A DNA stretch of 19,060 nt. Origin: a bacterium (GTDB lineage Bacteria > UBA9089 > JASEGY01). The position numbers and the translations under genes were made by a program. The notes under the pieces were generated by a model. It worked only from the letters and a program-made list of their open reading frames with translations, did not search any database and was not told where the DNA came from. Shown here in pieces: positions 6,801-13,442 of the stretch. Positions within the stretch are counted from its first letter, which is position 1. Each line of letters starts with the position of its first letter. The stretch lies in NCBI GenBank assembly GCA_030019105.1, contig JASEGY010000016.1:1851-20910 (forward strand). Reading direction: 5' to 3'.

Positions 6801-7205
6801 ATGTCACCATCTGTCCCCCGGGAAATCCGCTATCTTGTCCGAGAGCGTGCTCAAAATCGTTGTGAATATTGTCGTATGGCTCAGGCGATACAAGGAGCAA
6901 CCTTTCACGTTGAACACATTGTGCCACAGCGGAAAGGAGGCAAAACCGTGCCTGAAAATTTGGCGCTGGCATGTCCATCCTGTAACTTTCACAAATCCGA
7001 CCACACCAAGAGCGAAGATCCTGAAACCGGCCAAGTTGTACCGCTATTTCGTCCCCGGCGAGATGAATGGGAGGAACATTTTCGGTTTGAAGGGCTGAAG
7101 ATTGTAGGGGTTACGTCAGAGGGTCGAGCGACTGTAAGATTGTTAAACTTTAATAGTGAACGACGCCTGTTGATTCGTAGTATTGAACAGTCTTTATGGG
7201 AATAG
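6801..7205 (+). CDS. HNH endonuclease domain protein
   Basis: A 134-residue single-domain HNH nuclease of the zinc-bound type. Cys21 and Cys24 (CEYC) and Cys58/Cys61 (CPSC) form the zinc knuckles. The beta-beta-alpha-metal core runs from FHVEHIVPQRKGG (His39 as the likely general base) through PENLALACPSCNFHK (Asn53 and His64). Such proteins nick or cut DNA with little sequence information in the domain itself. The role of this stand-alone version is unknown; accessory defence or a selfish element is possible. The start is ATG 6801, after GAGGTA at 6791-6796; TTG at 6798 is a weaker option. It is the second gene of a two-gene unit. Confidence 0.88.
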   Translation: MSPSVPREIRYLVRERAQNRCEYCRMAQAIQGATFHVEHIVPQRKGGKTVPENLALACPSCNFHKSDHTKSEDPETGQVVPLFRPRRDEWEEHFRFEGLKIVGVTSEGRATVRLLNFNSERRLLIRSIEQSLWE

Positions 7206-7235
7206 GACGGGAATAGTCCTATTATACGAGGAGAA

Positions 7236-7508
7236 ATGCCAACAATTTCAATGTTTTATGGAATTCTGATTCGGATGTTTTTTCGAGATACCGAGAAACA
7301 TCACGTACCACACATACATGCTGACTACCAAGGGAAAGTTGCAGTGTACTCAATTCCTGACGGAATGCTTCTGGCAGGTGAACTACCACCGAACAAGCAC
7401 AAACTGGTCGTCGCGTGGATTGAAATTCATCAAGAAGATTTGCTTGCCGACTGGAACTTGGCTGTAAACGGCAAGAAACCATTTCCAATCAAAGGGATCG
7501 ATCAATGA
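7236..7508 (+). CDS. DUF4160 family protein
   Basis: A 90-residue protein with the DUF4160 pattern: MPTISMFYGILIRMFFRD, then HHVPHIHADYQGKVAVYSI with clustered histidines, GELPPNKHKLVVAWIEIH and a C-terminal DWNLA. The molecular function is unknown. Members commonly sit next to a DUF2442 gene, as here, and the pair is often suspected of being a toxin-antitoxin-like module; no activity can be inferred from this sequence. GAGGAGA precedes the ATG by a few bases. The last codons overlap the next start as ATGA at 7505-7508, showing translational coupling. Confidence 0.85.
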   Translation: MPTISMFYGILIRMFFRDTEKHHVPHIHADYQGKVAVYSIPDGMLLAGELPPNKHKLVVAWIEIHQEDLLADWNLAVNGKKPFPIKGIDQ

Positions 7509-7786
7509 GAATAGCAAAGCTTTCTCCAAAATCCAACTGGGTGTTGTCCATTATTGCAGATGATGGTCGCATTGGCCATTTTGATGTTAGTCCCTATCTG
7601 GAATATGAGGCATTTGAAGCCCTTCGAGATCACAACGAATTTCTGAAAGTCTTCAACGGTGGATACTTTGTCGAATGGGATTGTGGTGCTGATTTATCAG
7701 TTGATACCATTGAGGCACGATGGCAGGTAGGGAGAGGAGTTGGAAGGGAAGGGGACTGTCTATGTAATCTTGTCAAAATCAAGTAG
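7505..7786 (+). CDS. DUF2442 family protein
   Basis: A 93-residue partner of the DUF4160 gene. It has the DUF2442 layout: an N-terminal strand pair (LSPKSNWVLSIIADDGRIGHFDV), SPYLEYEAFEALRDHNEFLKVF and GGYFVEWDCGADLSVDTIEA. Family members usually end soon after the aspartate-rich segment. Here about 20 further residues rich in glycine, arginine and cysteine follow (WQVGRGVGREGDCLCNLV), which may be a recently acquired tail from repeat-like DNA. Its start overlaps the upstream stop. Its own stop (TAG, 7784-7786) is five bases before family A element A2. Confidence 0.8.
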   Translation: MRIAKLSPKSNWVLSIIADDGRIGHFDVSPYLEYEAFEALRDHNEFLKVFNGGYFVEWDCGADLSVDTIEARWQVGRGVGREGDCLCNLVKIK

Positions 7787-7791
7787 AGGAC

Positions 7792-7928
7792 GGCCTTGTT
7801 CATCGTTTCGGCAATTTGTAGGGTGGGCTTTGCCCACCGATTTCTGCAAACGCTTTTGTTGGTGGGCAAAGCCCACCCTACTGTTACTCCTTCCGGTATA
7901 GTGAGTGGCCGAAACGATGGACATCGCC
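7792..7928. mobile_element. Palindromic element A2 (family A), no target duplication
   Basis: The termini are 7792-7813 (GGCCTTGTTCATCG...) and 7907-7928 (GGCCGAAACGATGG...CGCC). Inner arms pair as GTAGGGTGGGCTTTGCCCACC near 7816-7837 (each arm is itself a palindrome) with its complement near 7860-7881. The right terminus is altered (ATCGCC for AAGGCC), and no matching 8-bp flanks are found. The element may have been trimmed or recombined with A3, which begins 22 bases later. Confidence 0.7.
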
Positions 7929-7941
7929 CCAAAAAAGATTC

Positions 7942-7949
7942 GACTTGTG
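7942..7949. repeat. 8-bp target-site duplication, left copy (element A3)
   Basis: GACTTGTG stands directly before the A3 left terminus and is repeated exactly at 8236-8243 after its right terminus. Confidence 0.85.
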
Positions 7950-8235
7950 GGCCTTGTCCATCGTTTCGGCCAATAGTGCTTGACCAAATTGGGTGTTGTA
8001 TAGTGTTTAAGAAAAAGATTTTGGGGTTGGTTATCCTTTGGAGTTTAGGCTTTAGCCTTTCATAACTAATGAAATCCTAAAGGATTAACTCCGAAAGCTA
8101 TATAACCTGTCTTGAATTCGCTTACCCCAAAATATTTATCTTAAGAGCTATAGTTGCAGAGCTTGCTCTGCCGTAATGTCGAGCAAGCTCGACCACTACA
8201 AAATTGCTCTAATGGCCGAAACGATGGACAAGGCC
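7950..8235. mobile_element. Palindromic element A3 (family A) carrying a family B MITE
   Basis: The 22-bp termini at 7950-7971 and 8214-8235 are perfect inverted repeats (GGCCTTGTCCATCG...CGGCC). The flanks are perfect 8-bp repeats GACTTGTG. Inside lie an entire 150-bp family B MITE (8001-8150, with its own TA flanks) and a short palindromic segment (CAGAGCTTGCTCTG, GTCGAGCAAGCTCGAC). The order of insertion can be read from this: the MITE entered an A-type element after that element formed. Confidence 0.88.
8001..8150. mobile_element. MITE-like element, family B copy 3 (nested in A3)
   Basis: A full 150-bp copy, flanked by TA at 7999-8000 and 8151-8152, differing from copy 1 at six positions in 149. 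The terminal inverted repeats are TAGTGTTTAAG...TTTTGGGGT and ACCCCAAAAT...CTTAAGAGCTA. The high identity of copies 1 and 3 indicates recent spread. Confidence 0.85.
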
Positions 8236-8243
8236 GACTTGTG
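8236..8243. repeat. 8-bp target-site duplication, right copy (element A3)
   Basis: GACTTGTG, identical to 7942-7949. It continues into CAATTAAGG, the left end of the next palindrome. Confidence 0.85.
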
Positions 8244-8496
8244 CAATTAAGGTAACCGTTCACGCCCCCCTACTTCAGTGGAGATTCTCGAGTTGTGCGG
8301 TTAGCTTTTCAGCCCCAGCGGAGCGATATGTTTATAGCCAGCCAGCTACCAACCTTACCAACCAAGCCTCGTAGGGGTGACATATTGAGAACATATCGCT
8401 CCTACGGAGCTACTCTGATTTGTTTGACCCAAGTCTATAAACATTCCGCCCCGCTGGGGCTAAACCAGGGGGGAAGTGAACGGTTACCAATTAAGT
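8244..8496. repeat. Nested palindrome P1, no gene
   Basis: The outer arms CAATTAAGGTAACCGTTCAC (8244-8263) and GTGAACGGTTACCAATTAAG (8476-8495) pair. The inner arms AGCCCCAGCGGAGCG (8311-8325, extending to TTTATAG at 8337) pair with 8436-8462 (CTATAAAC...CGCTGGGGCT). An innermost GAGCGATATG / CATATCGCTC pairing lies within. The open frame at 8295-8498 is an accident of these repeats. Confidence 0.7.
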
Positions 8497-8533
8497 AATG
8501 GACGCAGATTTTCGAGCTGTGCAAACAGAAATT

Positions 8534-8724
8534 CACCACGGAGACACGGAGGCACGGAGAAATAATTTTAGAAGAGTAGAACACGGATACTACGGATTGA
8601 CACAGATAAAATCAGTGCAAATCCGTTAAATCCGTGTCATCCGTGTGCTATTTATTAGATAAGAGTATCTACACCTTAGACTTATTTCCTGATTTTTCTC
8701 CGTGTCTTTGTGTCTCCGTGGTGA
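8534..8724. repeat. Nested palindrome P2 (CACGGAG-type), no gene
   Basis: The outer arms 8534-8562 (CACCACGGAGACACGGAG..., tandem ACGGAG units) and 8695-8724 (...CTCCGTGTCT, CTCCGTGGTG) pair. The inner arms 8581-8612 (ACACGGATACTACGGATTG) and 8620-8649 (AAATCCGTGTCATCCGTGTG) also pair. It has the same concentric design as the other elements but with different sequence. Confidence 0.7.
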
Positions 8725-8792
8725 TTAAATTGTTGGTAGATGTCGATTGCACAGGTCGCAGATTTTCGCAGATTCACAGGATAAAATCTTAG

Positions 8793-8903
8793 CTCTGGTT
8801 CCCACGCTCTGCGTGGGAACCCCCATTCAGGACGCTCTGCGTCATAAATATGTGACGCAAAGCGGCACAGTCAGCATCCCCACGCAGAGCGTGGGAACCA
8901 GAG
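8793..8903. repeat. Palindrome P3 (GGTTCCCACGCTCTGCGTGGG type), no gene
   Basis: CTCTGGTTCCCACGCTCTGC at 8793-8812 pairs with its complement ending at 8903. Each arm holds its own palindrome, CCACGCTCTGCGTGG. A smaller GACGCTCTGCGTC / GTGACGCAAAGCG segment lies in the centre. It ends 25 bases before the first possible start of the next gene. Confidence 0.7.
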
Positions 8904-8928
8904 ATCCACTGATTTTCGTCCTCCAAAC

Positions 8929-10329
8929 ATGAAGAGAGGCATCCCAACTATGAGAAGCATCCCAACTATGCATCCAACCGAAATAAAAGATTTATTAAAC
9001 CCTGCCGGGAGTAACCTTATCTATTTAGCTAATGATGTTTATTCCGGTCTTGGTCTGGAAAATCTTATCGACCAATATCGTATCATTTCTATTGATTACA
9101 GCCCGGCAGTAGATTCTCTAACCCAAAGAGGGATGGAGATATTCTCCCTGGAAAAGGCCACAGGCATTAATACTGTCTCCCGAAATACCTACCATCTTCT
9201 TTCTCACCCCAAAACAATAAATTACCTCAAAAATATCCCTGGCGAAATAAGGCTTCTCCTTTTTAAGCCCTCCGCCAGAACCAATAAAATCGCCCGGGAG
9301 CATGGCTGGCCCATCCTGTCTGTCAGCCCTCAGATAAGTCGAGCCCTTGAAAATAAGCTGAAATTCATCGGGATTTCAGAAAAAGCCGGCGTAGATTGTC
9401 CGGTCTCGAAAATTATCCGGCTTACGGAACAACTTTCTTATCAGTATCTAAGGTTTCAGTTTGGTGACCCTTTCGTCATCCAAATAGGGAAGGGATTTGG
9501 CGGGAGAGGGACATTCTTTGTCAGGAATGAGTCAGAATTCGAGGCGGTCAGAAAAGAACTGTTCGGTAAAAGGGTGAAAGTATCCGAATATCTGGATGGG
9601 CTAACCTTAACTCTAAACGCCTGTCTAACCAAATTAGGTACGGTGGCAAGCAAACCCTTTCTTCAGATTACCGGTGTACCGGAATGTGCCGGACATCCTG
9701 GCAGTTCATGCGGTAATGCCTGGGGGATGGATTTACCGGACCAGGCTATTTCCAGGACCTTCGATATTACCTTAAAAGTAGCTGACTCTATCGCTGAAGA
9801 CGGATATCGAGGCATATTCGGCCTGGATTTTATTCTCCATCCTTCAGGCAAGGTATACCTGGTCGAGATCAATCCCCGTCTGACCAATTCTATCCCCATC
9901 TTCACCAAGCTTCAATTAATATCTGCTGAAGTCCCCCTTTTAGCCCTTCACATCATGGAATTCCTGGACTTGCTTCCTGTAAAAAGGGAAATACCCCAAC
10001 GAGCAGGAAATATTAAATCAGGCGGCCAATTAATCTTGCACAATCTGGAAGGAAAAACATGTAAGGTAGGCCGTGATTTCATGTCCGGTATTTATCGGCT
10101 GGAGGAAGATCAATTGAAGCGGCTGAGGGAGGGATATTCTATCGAAGACTGTTATGCTGAAGATGAATTCCTGATCATAACCGCTCCTAACGGAAAACAA
10201 GTCAACCCTAATATTGAGTGTGCCCGAATCCAGACCCGGGGGCAGATACTGGATAGCAATCTTCAGGTGAAACCGGAACTAAGAAAAATGGTCAGGCAAA
10301 TTTATACTGATCTCTCCCTTGTGCCTTAG
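8929..10329 (+). CDS. ATP-grasp domain protein, substrate unknown
   Basis: A stand-alone ATP-grasp ligase of up to 466 residues. After an N-terminal pre-ATP-grasp fold (about 25-140), the nucleotide-binding part carries the glycine-rich loop IGKGFGGRGTFFV (186-198), SEYLDGLTLTLNACL (219-233) and the metal site GIFGLDFIL (Asp300) followed by YLVEINPRLTNS (Glu313, Asn315). A C-terminal region of about 110 residues is less recognisable. The family joins a carboxylate to an amine or thiol with ATP; the substrate cannot be told, and no pathway neighbours help. The start is unclear: ATG at 8929, 8950 and 8968 are all in frame within a short imperfect repeat (GCATCCCAACTATG twice). GAGAGG at 8933-8938 would favour 8950. 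Confidence 0.82.
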   Translation: MKRGIPTMRSIPTMHPTEIKDLLNPAGSNLIYLANDVYSGLGLENLIDQYRIISIDYSPAVDSLTQRGMEIFSLEKATGINTVSRNTYHLLSHPKTINYLKNIPGEIRLLLFKPSARTNKIAREHGWPILSVSPQISRALENKLKFIGISEKAGVDCPVSKIIRLTEQLSYQYLRFQFGDPFVIQIGKGFGGRGTFFVRNESEFEAVRKELFGKRVKVSEYLDGLTLTLNACLTKLGTVASKPFLQITGVPECAGHPGSSCGNAWGMDLPDQAISRTFDITLKVADSIAEDGYRGIFGLDFILHPSGKVYLVEINPRLTNSIPIFTKLQLISAEVPLLALHIMEFLDLLPVKREIPQRAGNIKSGGQLILHNLEGKTCKVGRDFMSGIYRLEEDQLKRLREGYSIEDCYAEDEFLIITAPNGKQVNPNIECARIQTRGQILDSNLQVKPELRKMVRQIYTDLSLVP

Positions 10330-10345
10330 CGGCTGAGTAGGACAG

Positions 10346-10480
10346 CTTGGCGGAAATACCTCCCGGGTTTCAGCTAATCAGGTTGTCAGGTTCAAGGGGT
10401 TGGTCGCTTTGCGCTCTTCGAACCGTGAACCTTGAACCTGGAACCCTGCTGAAACTACCCGGGGACTTCCGCTCGAATCC
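10346..10480. repeat. Nested palindrome with heptamer arms, between convergent genes
   Basis: The outer arms GGCGGAAATACCTCCCGGGTTTCAGC-like (10349-10374) and 10447-10473 (GCTGAAACTACCCGGGGACTTCCGC-like) pair. The inner arms are short heptamer repeats (AGGTTCA / TGAACCT, GGAACC) around the loop GGTTGGTCGCTTTGCGCTCT. The same two-shell design and nearly the same loop recur at 16485-16654, so both descend from one element. Confidence 0.7.
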
Positions 10481-10492
10481 GCGTTGAGCCCC

Positions 10493-10529
10493 AAAAAAAA
10501 GAGGAGACCATAGTATTGGTCTCCTCTTT
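10493..10529 (-). terminator. Rho-independent terminator of flagellin gene 1
   Basis: Read on the minus strand, a 12-bp perfect stem, AAAGAGGAGACC / GGTCTCCTCTTT, with an eight-base loop is followed by a run of T. It begins 27 bases after the flagellin stop. It could also slow plus-strand transcription from the ATP-grasp gene, though that side lacks a long T run. Confidence 0.92.
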
Positions 10530-10555
10530 AGTGTGATCCAGATGTTTCTCTTCGG

Positions 10556-12781
10556 CTAACTGATCAGAGAAAGTACGTTTTGCGGAATTGTATTAGCCTG
10601 GGCCAGCATAGCTGTCGATGAATTCAGCAGGATCTGATTTCTGACAAAGACGGTACTCTCCGCCGCAAAATCCAGATCCCGAATCCTGGACAGAGACGCT
10701 GTTTGATTCTCATGGGCGATCTCATTGTAATTCAACCTGTGCTCCATCCTATTCTGAATGGCTCCCAGGTCAGACCGCTGCATTGAGATTCGATCAATGG
10801 CATCACTGAGCAGCCTGATGGCGCTCTCAGCCGCAAAGGTATTGGTTACCCCGTTTTCTTCCAGGACATCGATCTTCAGAGCCTGGGTCGAAACAGTCGA
10901 AATGTGGGTCACCACAACTTGATCTTCATTGGCTCCCACATGGAAGATCAACCCTTCCTTGCGCCAGTCAGGATTAGTGAACCCATCGGCCTGGTACGTC
11001 GTCCCTGTTGGACCGGCGATGATGTTGACCTGTTCAAAGAAGCCGAAGCCGGAAGTAGATCGACTCTCAGCTATGAAGAGATCATCCTGCAGATTATCGG
11101 CCCTGATCCAGAACTTATCGGCAATGGTATCGTAACCCATGGTTGCCTTCGCCGCTTGAGATGCATTGATGGCAGAAATAAGCTCATTGACCGTATCATA
11201 CTTGGCAATAGAGAAGGTGGCATCATTGATGGTAATGTTCCCGGTGATATACTGATCAAAGTTATGGTAAGTATCATTGGGGTAATCACCGGTTGGAGCG
11301 CTGCCGCTTCCATCTCCGGAGCCAAAGACTCCTCCTCGCCAGGCCACTGAATACCGTGAGTCCTCACCCGCTCCGGTTTGAGATACCCGGGAAAGTTTCC
11401 GGCCGTCGTCATCATAAACCGCACCATAATTCAGGTTAACCTTGTCTTTATTCAAGATTTCCCTCGTGGTGTTAACCGTTTCCGTATCATCCATCCGCAC
11501 CTCATAGATGCTTTCAGCGATGGCATTGGGCATCGGAGCCCGAAAGGTGTTGGACTGATTCATAAAGCTGCCATTGTAAGAACCATCCGCATTTTGGGTA
11601 TGTCCTTCATCATCTAAGATCTCCGTTTCATAGAGGAAATTATTTGTCCCTGATATCGCTGATAGAACGAGGTCCCTGCCTTCAGTCCTGGAAGCAACAA
11701 TAAACTCATCCCAGTTACGACTATAGGTGATGGTGACATCAGCCTTCTTATTGTTATTAATGGCGTTCATCATCTCATCAATCGTGGCATAGTCAGACAC
11801 GGAGAAGGTAACCCCATTGATCCGGAAGGAGCCATTGACGTCGTGGTCAAATCCGCCTTTCTGGGCCGTGAAGTTCTTGGTAAGGTCAATGATCCGGGTG
11901 TTCTGGGTTCCTACCGGCATGCCGGATTCATCTGCTCCTTCATACTGACTGATAGCCATGGATGTGGGGCCGGGCGGTGGAGTAAGTACACCGATATCGA
12001 TATTGACCAGCTGGAAAAAACCATAGTTCCCACCGGAGTTCATATCAGCCAACCGCAAAACCTCTCCCGGGGTATCGGAAGCGATTGTGAAGCGGTCATT
12101 TATTATATCATAGCTGATGGTTGCATTGGCCTGCACAGACTCGTTAATGGCCCGCATAAAGTCGTTCACCGAATCATAATCCATTATGGAAAACACGGCT
12201 GCATTGACCATGACATAACCACCTGGAGTCATGGCTGTGCCATTAGCTGTCTCAAAACCGGCTTCGGAAAACTTGGCGTAGATATCGATGGTTGATCCGC
12301 TGTCAGTAACCTGCTCTCCACTGCTTCGTGATGCCTTCCAGGTCCATGGCGCTGTTTCAGAGAAATTCCCGGTAAGCAGCTTCATGGCGTTAAACTCAAC
12401 CGCATCAGCCTGTTGATTGACTGACTCCAATAACTGGTCAACCTCGGCCTGAACCATCTCCCGCTGATCGGGTGATAGAGAACCATTAGCCGCTTCAATG
12501 GCCAGGACTCTCATCCGTTGAAGCATGGCCTGTATCTCCTGCATGCCTGCCTCAGCCGTCTGGACAACACTGATGCCATCTAAGAGATTTCTGGTGCCTT
12601 GTTCCAGGCCTAAAACTTGGCTGTCAACTCTTTGCGCTATAGCTAATCCAGCAGCATCGTCGCTGGCCCGATTGATCCGAAGACCACTGGACATCCTCTC
12701 TAAATTCTTCGCTAAGGCCCGGTTAGTTGACGATAAATTGCGTTGAGAATTAATAGCTGGTACATTATGAACTATTCTCAC
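10556..12781 (-). CDS. Flagellin 1 (741 aa) with internal Flagellin-IN repeats
   Basis: A structural subunit of the flagellar filament, exported by the flagellar type III system. Residues 1-140 are the D0/D1 N-terminal domain (LSSGLRINRASDDAAGLAIA, LLDGISVVQTAEAGM, MLQRMRVLAIEAANGS). The last 95 residues are the D1/D0 C-terminal domain (SRIRDLDFAAESTVFVRNQI, MLAQANTIPQNVL). The middle holds three copies of a unit of about 110 residues with the pattern ING..FS..DY.T...(F/M)M.AIN......TI.YD...D.F.I.SDTPGE, the Flagellin-IN motif. An extra glycine-rich insert of about 75 residues precedes the third copy, which explains its greater length. The start is GTG, six bases after GGGAGGG. A strong terminator follows. 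It is one of three paralogues. Confidence 0.95.
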   Translation of the reverse strand: MRIVHNVPAINSQRNLSSTNRALAKNLERMSSGLRINRASDDAAGLAIAQRVDSQVLGLEQGTRNLLDGISVVQTAEAGMQEIQAMLQRMRVLAIEAANGSLSPDQREMVQAEVDQLLESVNQQADAVEFNAMKLLTGNFSETAPWTWKASRSSGEQVTDSGSTIDIYAKFSEAGFETANGTAMTPGGYVMVNAAVFSIMDYDSVNDFMRAINESVQANATISYDIINDRFTIASDTPGEVLRLADMNSGGNYGFFQLVNIDIGVLTPPPGPTSMAISQYEGADESGMPVGTQNTRIIDLTKNFTAQKGGFDHDVNGSFRINGVTFSVSDYATIDEMMNAINNNKKADVTITYSRNWDEFIVASRTEGRDLVLSAISGTNNFLYETEILDDEGHTQNADGSYNGSFMNQSNTFRAPMPNAIAESIYEVRMDDTETVNTTREILNKDKVNLNYGAVYDDDGRKLSRVSQTGAGEDSRYSVAWRGGVFGSGDGSGSAPTGDYPNDTYHNFDQYITGNITINDATFSIAKYDTVNELISAINASQAAKATMGYDTIADKFWIRADNLQDDLFIAESRSTSGFGFFEQVNIIAGPTGTTYQADGFTNPDWRKEGLIFHVGANEDQVVVTHISTVSTQALKIDVLEENGVTNTFAAESAIRLLSDAIDRISMQRSDLGAIQNRMEHRLNYNEIAHENQTASLSRIRDLDFAAESTVFVRNQILLNSSTAMLAQANTIPQNVLSLIS

Positions 12782-12787
12782 GACAAT

Positions 12788-12795
12788 CCCTCCCT
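12788..12795 (-). promoter_or_regulatory. Flagellin 1 ribosome binding site (AGGGAGGG)
   Basis: On the minus strand, CAGGGAGGG stands six bases before the GTG start. The same octamer core precedes the other two flagellins and recurs in leader hairpin loops. Confidence 0.85.
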
Positions 12796-12842
12796 GTTAA
12801 TGTATTTGTTCCCTCAAACCTCCCAGTTTTAAGGGGACCCTC

Positions 12843-12921
12843 AGATCAGGGGTCAAAGAGACCTCCCAGTTTTTTTAACCCCTGATCTTCGGGCCTTTTT
12901 ACAAGGTTTTCTTCCTTGTGG
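12843..12921 (-). promoter_or_regulatory. Conserved two-hairpin leader upstream of flagellin 1
   Basis: In transcript order, hairpin one is ACAAGG-AAGAAAA-CCTTGT (12901-12919), then AAAAAGGCC. Hairpin two is AGATCAGGGGTTA...GACCCCTGATCT (12843-12888), with CTGGGAGG in its loop. The segment 12879-12921 aligns with 15572-15613 upstream of flagellin 2 over about 42 bases, with roughly seven differences. A second CTGGGAGG lies nearer the start (about 12823-12831). A structured 5' leader under post-transcriptional control is the likely meaning. No promoter of clear sigma-28 or sigma-54 type was found. Confidence 0.55.
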
Positions 12922-13160
12922 CTGCCACCAACGCTGTCTTGCATCTCCTTGCCGATTGGCAGTAAGTGAAAGGAAAAATAGTATAATTAATAAGCCTTCC
13001 ACTTATTTTTTGAGACTATGGCTTTGATCAACCTCCGAACCCGGGCCCGGTCGTACGCCCCGCACCCGCGGTTTAGCAGTTTGATCTTTCCCGACTTTAT
13101 AATTTTCAGAGATGCGCAGTCTCCGGGTTAGTCAGAAAAAATTACCATTAAGACAGCTAA
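12922..13160. other. Intergenic spacer upstream of flagellin 1 leader
   Basis: This is the part of the 12782-13442 gap not covered by the leader or repeats. It contains an AT-rich stretch (TATAATTAATAAG near 12981 on the plus strand; read on the minus strand it gives a possible TATACT -10 box without a good -35). A palindrome-like GGGCCCGGTCG lies near 13042. No gene or RNA is supported. Confidence 0.4.
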
Positions 13161-13295
13161 CTTCAACAGCCATTACTGAACTCATCCGATTTCGGATTTC
13201 GGATTTCAGATTGCGGATTAGGGATTGCTAAACGAGGATTCTCAATCCGAAATCCGCAATCCGCAATCATTAGAGCTCACTAACCGTTGCTGAAG
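13161..13295. repeat. Family C palindrome enclosing a heptamer hairpin (GGATTTC unit)
   Basis: The outer arms CTTCAACAGCCATTACTGAA (13161-13180) and GAGCTCACTAACCGTTGCTG (13273-13292) pair imperfectly. Inside, GGATTTCGGATTTC...-type heptamers (13188-13227) pair with AATCCGAAATCCGCAATCCG (13247-13266). The CTTCAGCAAC...GAATTC-like outer arms recur at 16058-16120 and 16458-16701, always upstream of or between flagellin genes. No target duplication was found. Confidence 0.65.
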
Positions 13296-13330
13296 GGCAG
13301 AAAATTTTTCGATCACCTCCTTAAAAAAGA

Positions 13331-13430
13331 GTTTCGAGTTCCGAGTTGCGAGTTGCAAGTTCCGAGTTTCGAGTTTCAAGCCCCAAGTCTTAAAAAACAC
13401 GAAACTCGGAACCCGAAACTCGAAACTTCA
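13331..13430 (-). terminator. Heptamer-repeat hairpin (GAGTTYC unit), possible flagellin 2 terminator
   Basis: Seven degenerate GAGTTTC/GAGTTCC/GAGTTGC units (13331-13380) face complementary units (13400-13428). Read on the minus strand, the hairpin starts 15 bases after the flagellin 2 stop and ends in CTCTTTTTT, so it could end transcription. The arms are far longer than a normal terminator, and the primary nature is a repeat. Confidence 0.5.
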
Positions 13431-13442
13431 GTTAATGTCTGA

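Noticed and set aside
7792..7928. Target duplication for element A2
   Set aside because: The flanks TAGAGGAC and CCAAAAAA do not match, so insertion by the same route cannot be shown for this copy.
7796..8065. Open frame of 89 codons and similar small frames on the minus strand in the palindrome island
   Set aside because: They translate the palindromic arms themselves (for example VGFAHRFLQTLLLVGKAHPT), have no ribosome binding site, and span element boundaries.
10904..12295. Plus-strand frames of up to 150 codons opposite flagellin 1
   Set aside because: They are antisense shadows of a highly conserved flagellin coding frame, without supporting start signals.
12782..13160. Sigma-28 or sigma-54 flagellar promoters upstream of the flagellins
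   Set aside because: I searched by eye for TAAA-N15-GCCGATAA and TGGCAC-N5-TTGC on the minus strand in all three spacers and found only poor matches such as GCCAATCGG.
13311..13329. GATCACCTCCTTAAAAAAG as the 3' end of a 16S rRNA gene
   Set aside because: Only the short anti-Shine-Dalgarno-like tail matches; no rRNA sequence precedes it. It is better read as AAGGAGGTGATC on the minus strand.
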